DNA of 64,000 nucleotides from Raffaelea ambrosiae (lineage: Eukaryota > Ascomycota > Sordariomycetes > Ophiostomatales > Ophiostomataceae). Made by a program: the position numbers and the translations under genes. Positions 24,883-36,108 of this stretch are shown here, in pieces. Each line of letters begins with the position of its first letter. Positions within the stretch are counted from its first letter, which is position 1. Location of the stretch: contig PCDI01000007.1 of NCBI GenBank assembly GCA_002778195.1, positions 1,909,337-1,973,336 of the forward strand. Reading direction: 5' to 3'. The notes beneath the pieces are model-generated. The model made no database searches. It worked only from the letters and a program-made list of their open reading frames with translations, and had not been told where the DNA came from.

Positions 24883-25357
24883 ACTCACCGGAGAGCACAG
24901 CCATGTCCTGATCCAACGGGGTGACTCAATTCCCCAAAGCCCGGGGAATTGGAGGCATCTCGAAAACAGAAAGGTAGTTGCGCACGTCCATCTTACCGGT
25001 TCCCCCACGCATGAGTCAACCGCTGACAGGCCTCGCTGTCCGTTTGGTAGGAGGCTGGCCGGACTGACTCTGAGCTCCGGCGGAGCTTGACCGCTTGACC
25101 GCTTGAAGGCTGTTTATCTCTGCTCCGCTCGTGAAGAGAGAGAGCGAGAGAGAGAGAGACCTCAAAGCATATTTAAGAACGGCTGTTCGAGTTGCTGCTT
25201 CGAGTTGCTGCTTCCAGATATCACAGTCTGCTGCATATCGTGAGAATTTTCTTGGCGGGCCTCATCACTCCAAAAGAGACAGCAAATCGTGTACATCAGA
25301 AACACTGCGAAATCTGGCTGTGGCTCGGCAAATTTTGTTGTTTCTCGGCACTTCAAA

Positions 25358-28300
25358 ATGGAAGACTCGCGGGTGTACGACCTTCTCATCGTCACGGACG
25401 CCACAGGGTCCATGGGCCAGTTCCTGGCATCGCTGAACGACTCCCTGCCAGAAATCATCCGGGTCTCGGTGTTGACGGGATGCTTTTCGCGGATTGGCAT
25501 CGTGGCCTACCGCGACTACTGCGACCACAACCTCGTCGAGTGGTCGGGGTGGCACGGCCTCGACGAAAACGGCGAGAACGAGGACCGCGCCGGGCCAAAG
25601 AGCAAAACAACGCGCCAGCAACTGCTCGACTTTGCCCGCAGTCTGAGCCCGAGCGGCGGCGGCGACTGGCCAGAGGCGGCCAAGACAGGGCTGGCCTTTG
25701 CGTATGAACAGATGCGGGAAAACGTGGGCACCGTGATGGTGCTCTACACGGACGCGCCGCCGCACACGGCGGCCACCAAGGGCGACAACCGGGCGCAGGA
25801 GAAGACCGCCCTCAGCGACCCGGCCCAGGCCAAGAAGTACGGCCGCGAGGCGGCCCGATTTGCCGACTGGGTGACGCTGGCGTCGACGCTGCGGCACGGC
25901 TCCAAGCAGGCACGGGTGTACAGCATCGTGAAGAGCGACCTGGCGGACACGCTGGGGCCGTACACGTACCTGTCGCACCGGACGGGCGGCGCCTGTTTCG
26001 GGATCGACACATACCAAGGAGCCGGTATCATCTCGAAGCTGACCGTGGGCATCCTGCTGTCGTGGATGGGCGTGGAGAAGGACACGGCCGCGACCGACAC
26101 GGCCGAGCTGGCCAGCGTGTGCCAGTACCGCGACACCGCCAACATGGCCAGCCTCGGGTCGGAAGACGACGAGGAGACGGAGACGTTTTGGGTGCGCCAG
26201 GACAAGCCGGCCATGGTCCGGCGCGTGCAGGACAACCTCGACCAGCGCGCGGTGTCGCTCGGCCAGCTGAAGCAGTTCATCAGGCAGCGCAAGCCGGCCG
26301 TGGCCGACTTCTCCCAGCGCTACCGCGTCGACGCCGCCTACCGCACGACGGTCATCGACAGTCTGCGGGACATTATCGGCTCGGACGTGAGCGCGGTCGC
26401 GGTGAACCCCGTGTTCGGCAGCCTGTGGCGCACCGTCTGCGGCGACCGCCAGAACGAGGCGCGCGACGAGCTCATTGGGCTGTTTGGCACCCGCGTGGAC
26501 GCGGTGCAGGACGCAGACAAGAAGGCGCGGCTCAAGGACTGGCTGGAGGAGTCGTACGACTACACGGCCGAGATTGCGGAGAGCATTGCCTCCGTGCCGG
26601 CGGCGAGCCAGTTTCCCTGCGTGTACCTGGATCCGACGCTCGCTTTTGCCCGCCATGGCCCGGCCGCAGCAGGAGAAGACGACGACGGCGAGGACGTGGC
26701 GACCGTCGGTCAGCTCACGCGCAGCGACCTCCTGGAGATCGGCCGCTCGTGCGATCCGCGGATCCTGCGCCGGCTGGGCCGTGTTCTGACGCAGCTGACG
26801 TACGTGGCGGCTGCTGACGAGCTGCCGGCGCACATTGCCGCCCAGGACAAGCAGCAGCCCGGCGCGGCCGGCTGCGTGACGCGCATCCCCATGGCGCTGG
26901 CGCAGCCGCAGCACAAGCGCAAGTTCTGGAAGCTGCTCCTCCACGCGGTCGTCCCGGGCACGATGCTGGCGCCGCGGCCGGCGGCGCTGCTGGCGGCGCT
27001 GAGTCTGCGGATGGGCATTGCGCCGCTGCGGGACGCTGCCGACGCCGAGCTGCTGCACTACAGCCGGCTGTGGAACAACATTGAGATCGCCGAGACGTGG
27101 AACGCCAGCTGTCTGAGTCTGCTGCTGAGCGCCGACGGCGACTTCGAGGCCCGGGTGCGGGACGGCGTCACCGGCCGTCCGCCGGAGGGTGCTGCTGCCT
27201 TCCTGTCGGAGCCCGACCGCCGGCTGTTCACCGCGCTCGTCGAGTACAAGCTGGCCGAGGCCAACCTGGGCACGACGCTGACGGCGCGTGTCGGCTGGCG
27301 GCCGGACAAGACGCTCTCGCCCGTGGGGCCGCTGCACGTCTGCAGCGTCTGCCGCATGCCACGCTCGGTGACCGTCATGTCGCGCGGCCATGTGTGCGGG
27401 CTCTGCGACAAGGCCTCGTGCAACTGTGCCACGCCCGCCGCGCACGCCGCCTCCATCGCCGCCAACGTGGGCCGGGACGACGACGAGCAGACCACGCGCG
27501 CCTGCTGGGTCGAGTGCAGCGTGCGCGCCTGCCGGGCCCAGTACGTCGTCTACAACCCGGACCAGCTGCGCGTGCGCGCCAAGTGCCACTACTGCCGCCT
27601 CGCCAACCGCGCCACCACGGACGCCACCACGCCCACGACAGCGCCGTACGTCGAGTGCAGCGACTGCCTGAGCCGCATCATCTGGCCGACCGCGTATCGG
27701 CCGCCCGGCTTCGAGGAGTCGCGCTATCGGTGTCCGGCGTGCACAGCAGCCACGCACACGACGGTTGTGGCGGTGGAAACGACTGCCCGCCAGCTGATGG
27801 CGGAGAACGGCACGGACTGGCTCCTGCGCAACGACAACAACAAGATCGCCCAGCCGTTCAGCGGCCGCAGCCTGTTTTACGTGGCGTCGACAGCGGGGAC
27901 AGACGGCTTTGCGGACCGGGTCGAGGTGATGCCGAAGAAAACAGTGCTGCCGAGGACGGCGATGCCAAAGACGACATCGAGCAAGAAAATCAGGGAGGAG
28001 ACAGCGTCGCAGAAGCCTGGCACGTTCGAGCAGCTCGCCCTCGGGGGCAAGCTGGTCCGCAACGGCGACGAGCTGTTTGCCGAGCTCGCCGGCTGGATTG
28101 CCGCCCGGCGGGCCCAGCACGAGACTTGCAGCCTGTGCTTCTCGACGTTTCGGAAGAGCGAGGTGCGGTCCGCCTGTGGACGTCGCGGATGCGACCAGCG
28201 AATCTGCCAGCAGTGCCACGAGCACTGGTATGGTCTCAACGGCCGCGGCAAGATCGTGAACGTGGCGGCGCTGGTGTGTCCCTTTTGCCGCCGCCGGCCG

Positions 28301-28717
28301 GCGGCGAAGGCGGTGTCGGCATACGGCCTCAACACGCTGGGCGACCTGCGCCGGGCCATTGACAACGCCGGCCGGATGATCTACGCGTGGTGCGACGCAT
28401 GCGGCTTTGCGCGCGAGTTTGCAGAGCGCGCGTGTGCGCGGGGCGCGCCGGCCGAGGTCTCCCACTGGAAATGTCACGCGTGCGTGCTGAAGCAGCTCAA
28501 GAAAGCGCCCGACGCTAACCTGGAGGGATACCGGCAGTGTCCCGGATGCGGGATCCGGTCCGAGCGGATGTATGGCTGCGACCACATCACGTGTCCGGTG
28601 CGCGGCTGCAACACCCACTGGTGTTATGCCTGCGGCGAGAAGGTGCCGAAGGAGTCCATCTACAACCACATCGCCGAGCAGCACGGCGGAGACGACTGGA
28701 GTGATGGCGAGGATTAA
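25358..28717 (+). CDS. vWA-domain and RING-IBR-RING (RBR) E3 ubiquitin ligase-like protein
   Basis: A single open frame of 1119 residues without introns. The N-terminus is a von Willebrand A-type fold (YDLLIVTDATGSMGQFL, residues 7-23) with a MIDAS-like Asp14-x-Thr-Gly-Ser18; GGGDWPEA and VLYTDAPPH supply the later strands. This resembles the vWA domain of alpha-kinases. After a middle region without a recognised fold come paired Cys motifs from residue 662 (CSVCRMP, CGLCDKASCNC, CHYCR, CSDC, CPAC), which look like zinc ribbons. The C-terminus is an RBR module: RING1 at about 924-977 (CSLCFST to CPFC), an IBR-like segment (WCDACGFA to CHAC), and RING2 from 1061 (CPGC, MYGCDHITC, CYACG). Cys1074 in YGCDHITC matches the catalytic thioester cysteine of RBR ligases. 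The last residues are acidic. Predicted role: ubiquitin transfer to a substrate selected through the vWA part; this pairing is inference. Confidence 0.87.
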   Translation: MEDSRVYDLLIVTDATGSMGQFLASLNDSLPEIIRVSVLTGCFSRIGIVAYRDYCDHNLVEWSGWHGLDENGENEDRAGPKSKTTRQQLLDFARSLSPSGGGDWPEAAKTGLAFAYEQMRENVGTVMVLYTDAPPHTAATKGDNRAQEKTALSDPAQAKKYGREAARFADWVTLASTLRHGSKQARVYSIVKSDLADTLGPYTYLSHRTGGACFGIDTYQGAGIISKLTVGILLSWMGVEKDTAATDTAELASVCQYRDTANMASLGSEDDEETETFWVRQDKPAMVRRVQDNLDQRAVSLGQLKQFIRQRKPAVADFSQRYRVDAAYRTTVIDSLRDIIGSDVSAVAVNPVFGSLWRTVCGDRQNEARDELIGLFGTRVDAVQDADKKARLKDWLEESYDYTAEIAESIASVPAASQFPCVYLDPTLAFARHGPAAAGEDDDGEDVATVGQLTRSDLLEIGRSCDPRILRRLGRVLTQLTYVAAADELPAHIAAQDKQQPGAAGCVTRIPMALAQPQHKRKFWKLLLHAVVPGTMLAPRPAALLAALSLRMGIAPLRDAADAELLHYSRLWNNIEIAETWNASCLSLLLSADGDFEARVRDGVTGRPPEGAAAFLSEPDRRLFTALVEYKLAEANLGTTLTARVGWRPDKTLSPVGPLHVCSVCRMPRSVTVMSRGHVCGLCDKASCNCATPAAHAASIAANVGRDDDEQTTRACWVECSVRACRAQYVVYNPDQLRVRAKCHYCRLANRATTDATTPTTAPYVECSDCLSRIIWPTAYRPPGFEESRYRCPACTAATHTTVVAVETTARQLMAENGTDWLLRNDNNKIAQPFSGRSLFYVASTAGTDGFADRVEVMPKKTVLPRTAMPKTTSSKKIREETASQKPGTFEQLALGGKLVRNGDELFAELAGWIAARRAQHETCSLCFSTFRKSEVRSACGRRGCDQRICQQCHEHWYGLNGRGKIVNVAALVCPFCRRRPAAKAVSAYGLNTLGDLRRAIDNAGRMIYAWCDACGFAREFAERACARGAPAEVSHWKCHACVLKQLKKAPDANLEGYRQCPGCGIRSERMYGCDHITCPVRGCNTHWCYACGEKVPKESIYNHIAEQHGGDDWSDGED

Positions 28718-29103
28718 GAAACGTGGCGGTGGGGATGTGGACGACGGCGGTAGTGATGACATGGGAAGGCGAGCCTTTGTGGACCGAGGCGAATGTTGTT
28801 GCACGACCTGGAATCGTTGTCGATGCTGTTGCGTTCCTCGTTTTTCTCTGTCTCCTGTTCTCGTTATCGCTCCCGTTCTTTTCTCTGCATCTCTTTCTTT
28901 CTTTTTCTATTTCCTCTTGTCTTCTTTCCTCTGATTCTTGTGTTTTCCGTTTCTACCTTCTGCTACATAGTTATGTATAACAGAAGAAAAAAATCAACAG
29001 AGGAATGCAAAAGACCGCCAAAGAAAACACTGTAACAATGCATGCCTGCTCCGAGCAGTGATTTCTGTCAGCCAATCTGTTCAGACCGTTCTCTCAGCAT
29101 CTT
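28718..29103. other. Intergenic region between convergent genes
   Basis: T/C-rich after the vWA-RBR stop, then AT-rich. It holds the 3' ends of two convergent genes and a TACATAGTTATGTA word near 28965. No gene seen. Confidence 0.4.
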
Positions 29104-30648
29104 CTAGTCCAGGCATTCTTGGTGAGACTTGCCAGCGATTCCAACCGCATCCCACGCTTTTTGGACCACCGCAGCGTCCTCTTTCCCGTACATTCTCTTG
29201 GCCGTCGTAACGGTTGCGCCGGCAAACTCGGCAAATGTGCACCGGGGCGGGATGACGCCACTGTTCATTGTCCTCCACCACACCGGACCGGCCTTGTCCC
29301 AGCTGTGGCCCCCAAACGCGACGGCCACGAGGTAAAACGCCTTGTTGAGAATGCCCGAGTTGATGTGCGTGCCGCCAAAGTCCTCCTTGATGTCCTTGTA
29401 ACCTGACATGTGGTCTGGCTGGGGATCTTTGCCCTGGGAAAAAAAAAAAAAAGGGGGGGGGGTCAACAGAGTCAGCAGAGTTCAGCATGTCCTGTCAATG
29501 AGACCTGAGGGGAGGAATAGAAAACCTACGAATCTTGGATCATCATAGGCTGTTCCGGGTGCCTTCATGCTGCGCAGGGCCACGCCCTTCTCGTCTGGCA
29601 GGAAGCAGCCTTCGCCAATGAGCCAGTCTGCCTCGGCAGATGTCATGCCGTCCACCCACTGCTTGATCATGATGCCAAACACGTCAGAAATGTGCTCGTT
29701 GAGCGCGCCGGACTCGCCCTCGTACACAAGAGGGCTCGTGTGCACGGTGATGCCGTGCGTCATCTCATGGCCTACAACGTCCATGCACTTGGTGAAGTTG
29801 AAAAGCAGTTCACCGCCGTCGCCGTACACCATCTGGTTGTTGACAGGGTCCCACACTGGGGTGGTCAGCCAGAGCCAGGGAAGAGGAAACGCCGCCCCAG
29901 GGTACTGGTACTACTCACTCGCATTTTCAAAGTTCTTGCTAAAGTGCACGCTGCTGATGGCATGCATCCCGCGGTTGTTGATCGAGTGCCAGCCGAACAT
30001 GGTCCGGTAAAAGTCGAGCACCCTGCCGCAGTTGTCGTACGCATCGTTGGCCTGCTCGTCGCCTTCGACAGGGCCCTGGGCTTCGGTCCGCAGCAAGCTG
30101 CCCGGCAGTTTTTTTTGGTCTGGATCGTTTTGGGCCGAGAAGACGGCACGGTACACCTTGGGTGGCTTTGTCGGACAGCGGCAGGTTCGATCGTCTCGCA
30201 GAGTCGTCTCCTTGCAGGGTGCCCCCTCGCATTCCGTGGTCGCCGCCGTTCTACACTTCTCGCCCTTCTGGTCCTTCCCCTTGGACGACTTCTAGCATCC
30301 TATGCACATCCTGATCTGGGTGATGTTCTTTAAAGCGCACGCTTTGACGCTGTCTTCGGTGTCGGGAGAGTCGAGCAGGGCCTCCATCAGTGACGCCGGG
30401 ATGAAGCACGTCGGTGGCTTGTCTGGTCGGCCATCGTCGCCGGATCCGTCTTGGCCCGACCCATCTTGGCGTGGCTGCTGCCGGGATGCCACGGAGCTTA
30501 GCTGTTCCACGCGCCGCTCGAGAAAGCCGCGCACGAAACCAAGGCTGCGTGTGGCCGACTCGCGATGGTTCGTGAGGTTGTGGGAGCTGGTCGCGATGCT
30601 GCGAAGGAGATGTGGCGGCACAATGCAGCAGCAGGGATATGTGGACAT
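29104..30648 (-). pseudogene. M4 (thermolysin/protealysin-type) metallopeptidase with one in-frame stop
   Basis: Secretory-type zinc endopeptidase of the bacterial M4 family, found sporadically in fungi. Three exons: 30648-29919, 29855-29530 and 29433-29104, with GTGAGT and GTAGGT donors; total 462 codon positions. The propeptide begins with a protealysin-like CCCIVPPHLLRSIA and a second helix-repeat (FIPASLMEALLDSPDTEDS). Codon 119 is TAG (30292-30294), directly between MCIGC and KSSKGKDQKGEKC, in the same open frame. Downstream all family marks are intact: FYRTMFGWHSINNRGM, then HEMTH (273-277, zinc ligands and catalytic Glu), the third ligand Glu297 in GALNEHISD, and the catalytic His375 in GGTHINSGILN. 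No GT-AG intron with good borders removes the stop. CAG to TAG would be a single C-to-T change. It is either a very young pseudogene, a sequencing error, or a read-through case; the gene looks otherwise functional. Confidence 0.8.
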
Positions 30649-31148
30649 GGCTGGTGTTTTCTCTGGAGTCTAATATAGGAGCAAGCGAGATAATAGGTAC
30701 TAATCATAGGACAGATTGTAGGAGGATTGTTGTGGAAGAGACATGCACAGGGAGGGGGGGACTTGCAGAATTTCTGTCTGTTCACCTCGTTTCAAGTATC
30801 ACGACCATCAATGGTCTTGGCAAACAAGCGCCAGAGGAAGGAACGATATTGCTCATCCGAACGCTCCTTCTTAAATCTGAATCCATTTTTCTCACTGTGG
30901 TATCAACAGGGCATCCCCGAATATCCTCCCATCTTTGCCTTGACAAACGACTTGTATATCGCCACATCTGCTTGGTGATGATGTTGTGCAAAAAAAGACA
31001 TCCATCTACGCTAATTGCTTTTCTTTTCCTGAATTCTTGCACGAATTATACCTCTATTTCGCCCTTGTTCTTCATCATGTCATCGTATTGGTATTTTTTG
31101 TTTTTTTTTCGACCTGTTCCTCATATCTTCCCACAAGACACCAGACAC
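30649..31148. other. Intergenic region between M4 gene start and KAP123 end
   Basis: Both flanking genes are on the minus strand, so this holds the M4 promoter and the KAP123 3' end. It is AT-rich toward KAP123. No further gene seen. Confidence 0.4.
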
Positions 31149-31415
31149 TTATGCCACGCCGGCAAGCTTCAGTAGTGCTTGGCGGCTCTCGAACAACTGC
31201 GGCTGGGCCTTGAACAGGAGCTGGACGGCGTGCTGGATAAGCTCGCGAGTCTCCTTCTCGAGCTGCTCCTCGGGCGGGCTGAGGACGTGCTCGAAAACCG
31301 GCAGGAGCTGTGGTGTAAGCTGCTGGACAGTCGGCTCATTGTGCTCGTCTGTGAATTGTGTTAGGATTTCTTTTTCGTTTTCAGTGCTAAGGTGGACAGC
31401 ATTGTGAACTGCGAC

Positions 31416-31496
<81 letters not shown>

Positions 31497-34400
31497 NAAA
31501 AAAAAAAAAAAAAAAAAAAAAAAAAACAGAAAAAAAAAACAGAAAAATAGAAAAATAGAAAAATAGAAAAATAGAAAAATAGAAAAATAGAAAAATAGAA
31601 AAATAAACTTACAGAGGGCATAGATGCACTTGTACACCGCCTTGTTCTCCTCGTAGTCCTCCTTGAGTGGAAGACGATCGACGAGTACCGGTAGGTACTC
31701 ATCAATGGGCACACGGTCAGGATTGGAGGTGATCAGCCGGCTCAGCGCGCCTGCAGCGTTGTCGTGAACCCGGTTGCCGGTGTCATCGCTGTTGAGCATC
31801 TGCTCCAGCTTCTGCAGAATCGTCGGGTAGGCGGACAGGTAGGTCTTCTTGTCCGTTGTGCTGCTGACCAGCTGGCCCACAGCGTAGGCAGCGTTGCTCT
31901 TGGTCTCGGCGTTCTCGTCGCTTAGCCGGTGCACAACCAACTTCAGCAGGTTGGGAGTGAACTGCGTGACCGACGCGCCCATAGCGCCCGCACAGCCACC
32001 GATGGTGCCGACGGCAGACGAGCGCTCATAGGCCTCGTTGGAGCTGGCAATCTTCATGATCGGCTTCTCAAAGATCTTCCATAGCTCGCCGAAAGCAGTG
32101 CCGATGGCGTTGGCCAGGGCCATAACCACATCCAGCGCCGTCTCCACAACGAGCCAGTCGTACTCGGAGCTCTCCTCCACAGCCTGTGTGTACTCCTCGT
32201 CACCCATGTCTTGCTGACAGGAGTGTGACCGCGTGATCAGCTGGCCGAGAACCGAGACAATCTCCTGGATGGCATTGTCTTGGGCGATAATGGTCGGGCC
32301 GCAGGTTTCGAGAGTCGCAGAGATATTGCGGTTGATGTCCGTAACAACGTCCCTTGAACAGACAGAGAAAAGTTAGCAAAGGAACTAACTAGGCCAGAGT
32401 ATGTTGTGTGTTTGCACAAAAAAAAAAGGTGGCGAGTCTGTGGTCAGAAGTAGATAATTACGAGTTCGCAGCATCCGCATAAGAGCGTCAGAGTGAGCTG
32501 GGTTTAACGCAAGGTGTTCATCACGTAGACTCGACGAATGGTGTGCAAGGGCAAACGAGAAATAGAAAAAGGAGAGAGAATTCTTACCGCTCAGCCTCGT
32601 CGGTCCACAGCTCCAGAGTGGGAGTCACGATCTTCTTGGCAAGCATTTCCAGCAGCGGCGTCGGCGCCGCCTTGGGCGGGAAGCCCGGCTCCCACTTGAC
32701 GCCGGTGGACTTCTCTGTCAGCTGCCAAATGCGAGCATAGGAGCGCCACAGAGTGCTCATAGCAGCCTTGCGGACACCGCCGTGGTGGTGCTCCATCAGG
32801 CTGCTCGCAGCGGCCACGGCCTTCTCCAGGTACTGCTGCATCTCTTCCTCGCCGCAGGCGTGGATGAGGATGTCGCCCAGAACTTCGACGGCCACCTCCT
32901 TCTCCTCCGCCTCGCTGTCCATGTTGGCCCAGTCGTCGTCGTCGTCGTCGTCATCCATAAAGTCCTCGTCGTCATCGAGGTCCTCAATCTTCAACTTGCC
33001 GCCCGGGTTGCCGCCGGCGGCGATGATTGCCTTCTCCTCGTCGGTGAGCTTCAAAACCACCTCATCGTCGCCCTCGAGCGCAGCGAACAGTGCCTTGAAG
33101 ACACCGGGGAGGAAGGGCTTGAACTCCAGCTCGTAGACCTTGGACAAAGACGCCCAGAAGATGAAGCTGCTCTCCTTTAGGTGATCGTCGTCGAGGCCGA
33201 GGTTCTCCTCGCTGGCCTTCATCAGGTCCACAACGTACGGCTGGAACAGTTGGGGGCCGACGGCAAGAGCAATGCGGCCGATGGTGTCGATGACGGCACT
33301 GCGCAGCTGCAGCTCCATATCCTCGCCCTGGATGCTGACGTACACGCCAAGAGCCTGCATGCTCTTCTCAAAGTAGGTCGCGAAATCCTTCTCGAGCGAC
33401 TCGGCAATGGCACCGAGGGCGCTGGCGGCTGCAATCTTGACCCGCATGTCCGGGTGGCTGAAAAGTTGGCCAATGGGCTCAATCATCTTGTGTGCGTACT
33501 GCTTCATGACTTCGGACTTGAGGCCGTTGGAGATGGAGTCGAAAGCTGAGCAGGCAGCGCGGATGACCTGGCCGTTCTTCTTGTTGACCTGTTCGTCGGT
33601 GGAGTGCACCATGGCAGCCTGGAGGTTCTTGAGAATGGATGTCATGATAGGCTCGTGCTCGACAGCAATGTCCTCGGGCATCTCCTCAGCCAGGCCGGTG
33701 AGGCCGACGAGCGACGCATGGCGCACGTTGTTGTCGGGATCGTTCAGCAGCTGGATGACGACAGGCAGGATGGACTTGAGCTGCGTGTTGACAAAGTCGG
33801 GGGCACCCTCGGCGCAGTTGCCCAGGGCCAGAATACCAGCCTTGCGGAGAGCCGGGTCCGCTGCGGAGGCGTACTTGGGGAACTCGTCCAGAAGGGGGAC
33901 CAGCACCTGCTTCGGCGGCAACTCGCTGGCCAGGGCGTCAAGCAGGCTCAGTGCGACGTGGCCAGGGGTCTCGTCCTCGAGGCTCTCGTCGTCGCCGATC
34001 TCGGTCAGAATCTGCATGCCCTTGACAACCAGGAGGGCAGCCATGTCGCGCATGGCCTGGATTTTCAGGCGGCGGTAGTGCACGGCCTGTGTCAGGAAAG
34101 CCAGGGCCTGCACACGGATTTCGTCCTCCTCGTCCGTGTTGGCGGCGAGCTCAATCATAAAATGCAAGAGGCTCTTGAGGTGCTCGCCAATGAAGGAGGC
34201 GCTGAAGACCAGGAACTGCTGCAGCACCTCAAAGACGGCCTGGACCTTGTCCTCGTCGCCGGCATCCACGGCGTTCTTCAGCACCATGCCCATCTGCGGC
34301 ACCAGGCTGCGCACGGCCGCCACAGACTCCTCGTCCTCCTCTTCGTCGGCCTCGATCAGGACCAGCAGAGCACCAATAGACAGAACAGTGTTGACCTGCA

Positions 34401-35054
34401 CATCGGCGCTCTCCGGATCCTTGACGATCTGCGAGAAAAGAGCGAGCAGCTTCTTGATGTGGTCCTTGTAGATGATTGGGTTCACCTCCAGCGTGCTATA
34501 TATTATGTAAGAGCCGATCTCACGCTCGGCCACGCTGCTGCTGCTGGCCAGGTTGAAAAGAGCGGGCAGCAGCTCCGGCCATTCGCCGTCGTCAAAGTCG
34601 AAGGTGGCAATAGCGGCGACCAGGCGGGAGTCCGAGTGGCGACACTTGGCGTTCTGCTCCTTCAAAGTAGCTTCCATCAGGTGCTTGCGCACGGCAACCT
34701 TCTGCTCGGGCGTCACAGACTTCCAGTGCTTGGGCACCAGACGGGCGCCTTGCACGGCGGCCTGCTGCCGAACGCCGACCTCTCCATGGGTGCAGACGAT
34801 CTCGATAAGGAGAAGCAGCGACTGCGCGTGGGCGTAGTAGTCTTTCTGGAGTTCGGCTGTGATTGCCTTAAGGCGTGTGGTATCGGCTGTTGGAGGAGGC
34901 AGGAAAAGTCAGACACACACAGTTCGACAAGGAGAAATGAAACATCGAGGATGTTGATGCTGATGGGTAATTCTAGACTCCTAACCACAACTTCCAAGCG
35001 GTACTTACGGATCTGGGTCTCCTTGAGCAGGTTGGCGAGCTTCTGGGCGTCCAT
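31149..35054 (-). CDS. KAP123: Importin beta family karyopherin Kap123 (importin-4)
   Basis: Nuclear import receptor of the Kap123/importin-4 type, known to carry ribosomal proteins and histones through nuclear pores with Ran-GTP. Four exons on the minus strand: 35054-35009, 34886-32588, 32352-31613 and 31348-31149, giving 1094 residues (yeast Kap123 has 1113). The start MDAQKLANLLKETQIPDTTR and HEAT-repeat helices throughout (for example ALRKAGILALGNCAEGAPDF) fit the family, as does the acidic loop rich in Asp (FMDDDDDDDDWANMDSEAEE) near residues 700-720. The last intron is unusual: it contains a homopolymer of about 110 bases, an octamer repeat and an ambiguous base. The proximal acceptor after the T-run would insert about 20 residues absent from the family; the acceptor CTAACACAATTCACAG (ending 31349) restores the expected ALYEHNEPTVQQLTPQLL. 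Confidence 0.93.
31417..31606. repeat. Poly(A) tract and (GAAAAATA)n repeat inside a KAP123 intron
   Basis: About 110 consecutive A (T on the gene strand) run from 31417 to 31526, with one undetermined base N at 31497. Then come a second A-run and about eight copies of an 8-bp GAAAAATA unit to 31606. The whole block lies within the third intron of KAP123 (31612-31349). The true length is uncertain because such tracts are hard to assemble. Confidence 0.9.
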
Positions 35055-36108
35055 TTTGACGGTGTTTTCAGCAGAAATGGAAGCGTAAGAGAAAGTGTGT
35101 CGCAGAGAGCGCCCGGGTGTATTGACGCCCAACGCTGTCAAGGCTTTTAAAAGAGGCAGAAGCCGTGGGTTGTCGCAAAAAAATTTACACGGGAAATTTA
35201 ACTGGACAAAAAAAAATACTGCCCAAAAAATTAAAAAAAAAAAATTCTGCCCCTTGATAAGATAAGACTGCCCAATTAGATACAGCCGTAAATACCCCTC
35301 TCCCCACACACAAATAGCAACGCTTCGTAGTGTCTACGATACATTTAGATCCTTATCAGTGTTGGACCGTGGTAACGGAGGATACAGGCATGCGAAGCTG
35401 AGGCAGACGGCATGCATGTAGACACCATTACAGAGAGGCTCACACTCACAACAACTTGGACAGGGTTTAAAGAGGAGGGAAACAAGCCAACAGATCAACA
35501 GAACGTCGGAAATGCATGGAAGCAGAAGAGGACCAACGCGCACACAGAATCTCTAACTGGGGGCTCGGTCAAAGGCATGGCGTATTTTTTATTTATTCTT
35601 TACCACCGCTCTCGATTAACGGAGCTATTTCATATGCTCTTTTTTTCTTACCTTCCTTCAATCTTTCTAACTTTTCTCAGTAATGCTTTTGATATCGTCA
35701 CAAACCCTGGGTGGCCCCCACGCCATATACACCCCCCGGGTAGAAAATAAAGGGAGAAACAAGCAAACGGGCAATGAGAGGCATCAGCCAGGTAAGGGAC
35801 TTGGGCCTCCGCTTCAATCTGGGTCCAGTGGTTGAGTGCCAACATCTGCCACGTACTTGGGAGGCTTGTTTACCTCTTTGCGGGCCCGCAGGCTCCTCTC
35901 TGCGGACGGCAGCTGATAACAGAGACGACCCATGACATTTTGATTAATACATACCCTTCCCCCTCCTCGCTAAAAATGCAAATTTGAAAAGTTTCTCGGA
36001 CGCTTCTCGTGCCCCGAAACACATAAGAAGTCTGCCCTCTTTGCACAAGGACACCATGTCGTCACTACGATGCACATCTCCTTGTCGTAGTCTTGTGTTT
36101 CTTCCATC
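35055..36108. other. KAP123 promoter and ADE17 3' region
   Basis: The first 250 bases are A-rich and upstream of KAP123 on the minus strand; the rest is pyrimidine-rich, and no open frame has coding character. No gene seen. Confidence 0.4.

Larger units (their letters stand above)
18044..25357. other. Gene-poor region of 7.3 kb
   Basis: No gene is supported here on either strand. Frames are short and overlapping, with no domain pattern. The DNA is rich in short direct repeats: GAGCACAAC/GAGCACAGC units near 18770, GAAAAGGGAC units near 19195, paired GGCGACAGAGTACAGG-type units near 22170, and an 11-bp triple at 24850-24882. TACTATGTA-type motifs lie at 18393, 20976, 21089 and 21515. A/T homopolymers occur at 20290-20329. 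The last 250 bases, with a GA-repeat at about 25135-25161, form the promoter of the next gene. A non-coding transcript is possible but cannot be shown from sequence. Confidence 0.5.

Noticed and set aside
25265..28804. A 1179-codon open frame antisense to the vWA-RBR gene
   Set aside because: It is a by-product of strong GC bias at third positions of the sense gene; the translation is Arg/Ala/Val/His-rich without any domain, while the sense frame has clear vWA and RBR motifs.
31349..31410. Extra coding segment of KAP123 after the T-run (HNAVHLSTENEKE)
   Set aside because: It would add about 20 residues where the family has none; the CTAACACAATTCACAG acceptor restores the conserved sequence.
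33604..35088. A 494-codon plus-strand frame over KAP123
   Set aside because: Antisense shadow of HEAT-repeat coding sequence; it also crosses the first KAP123 intron.
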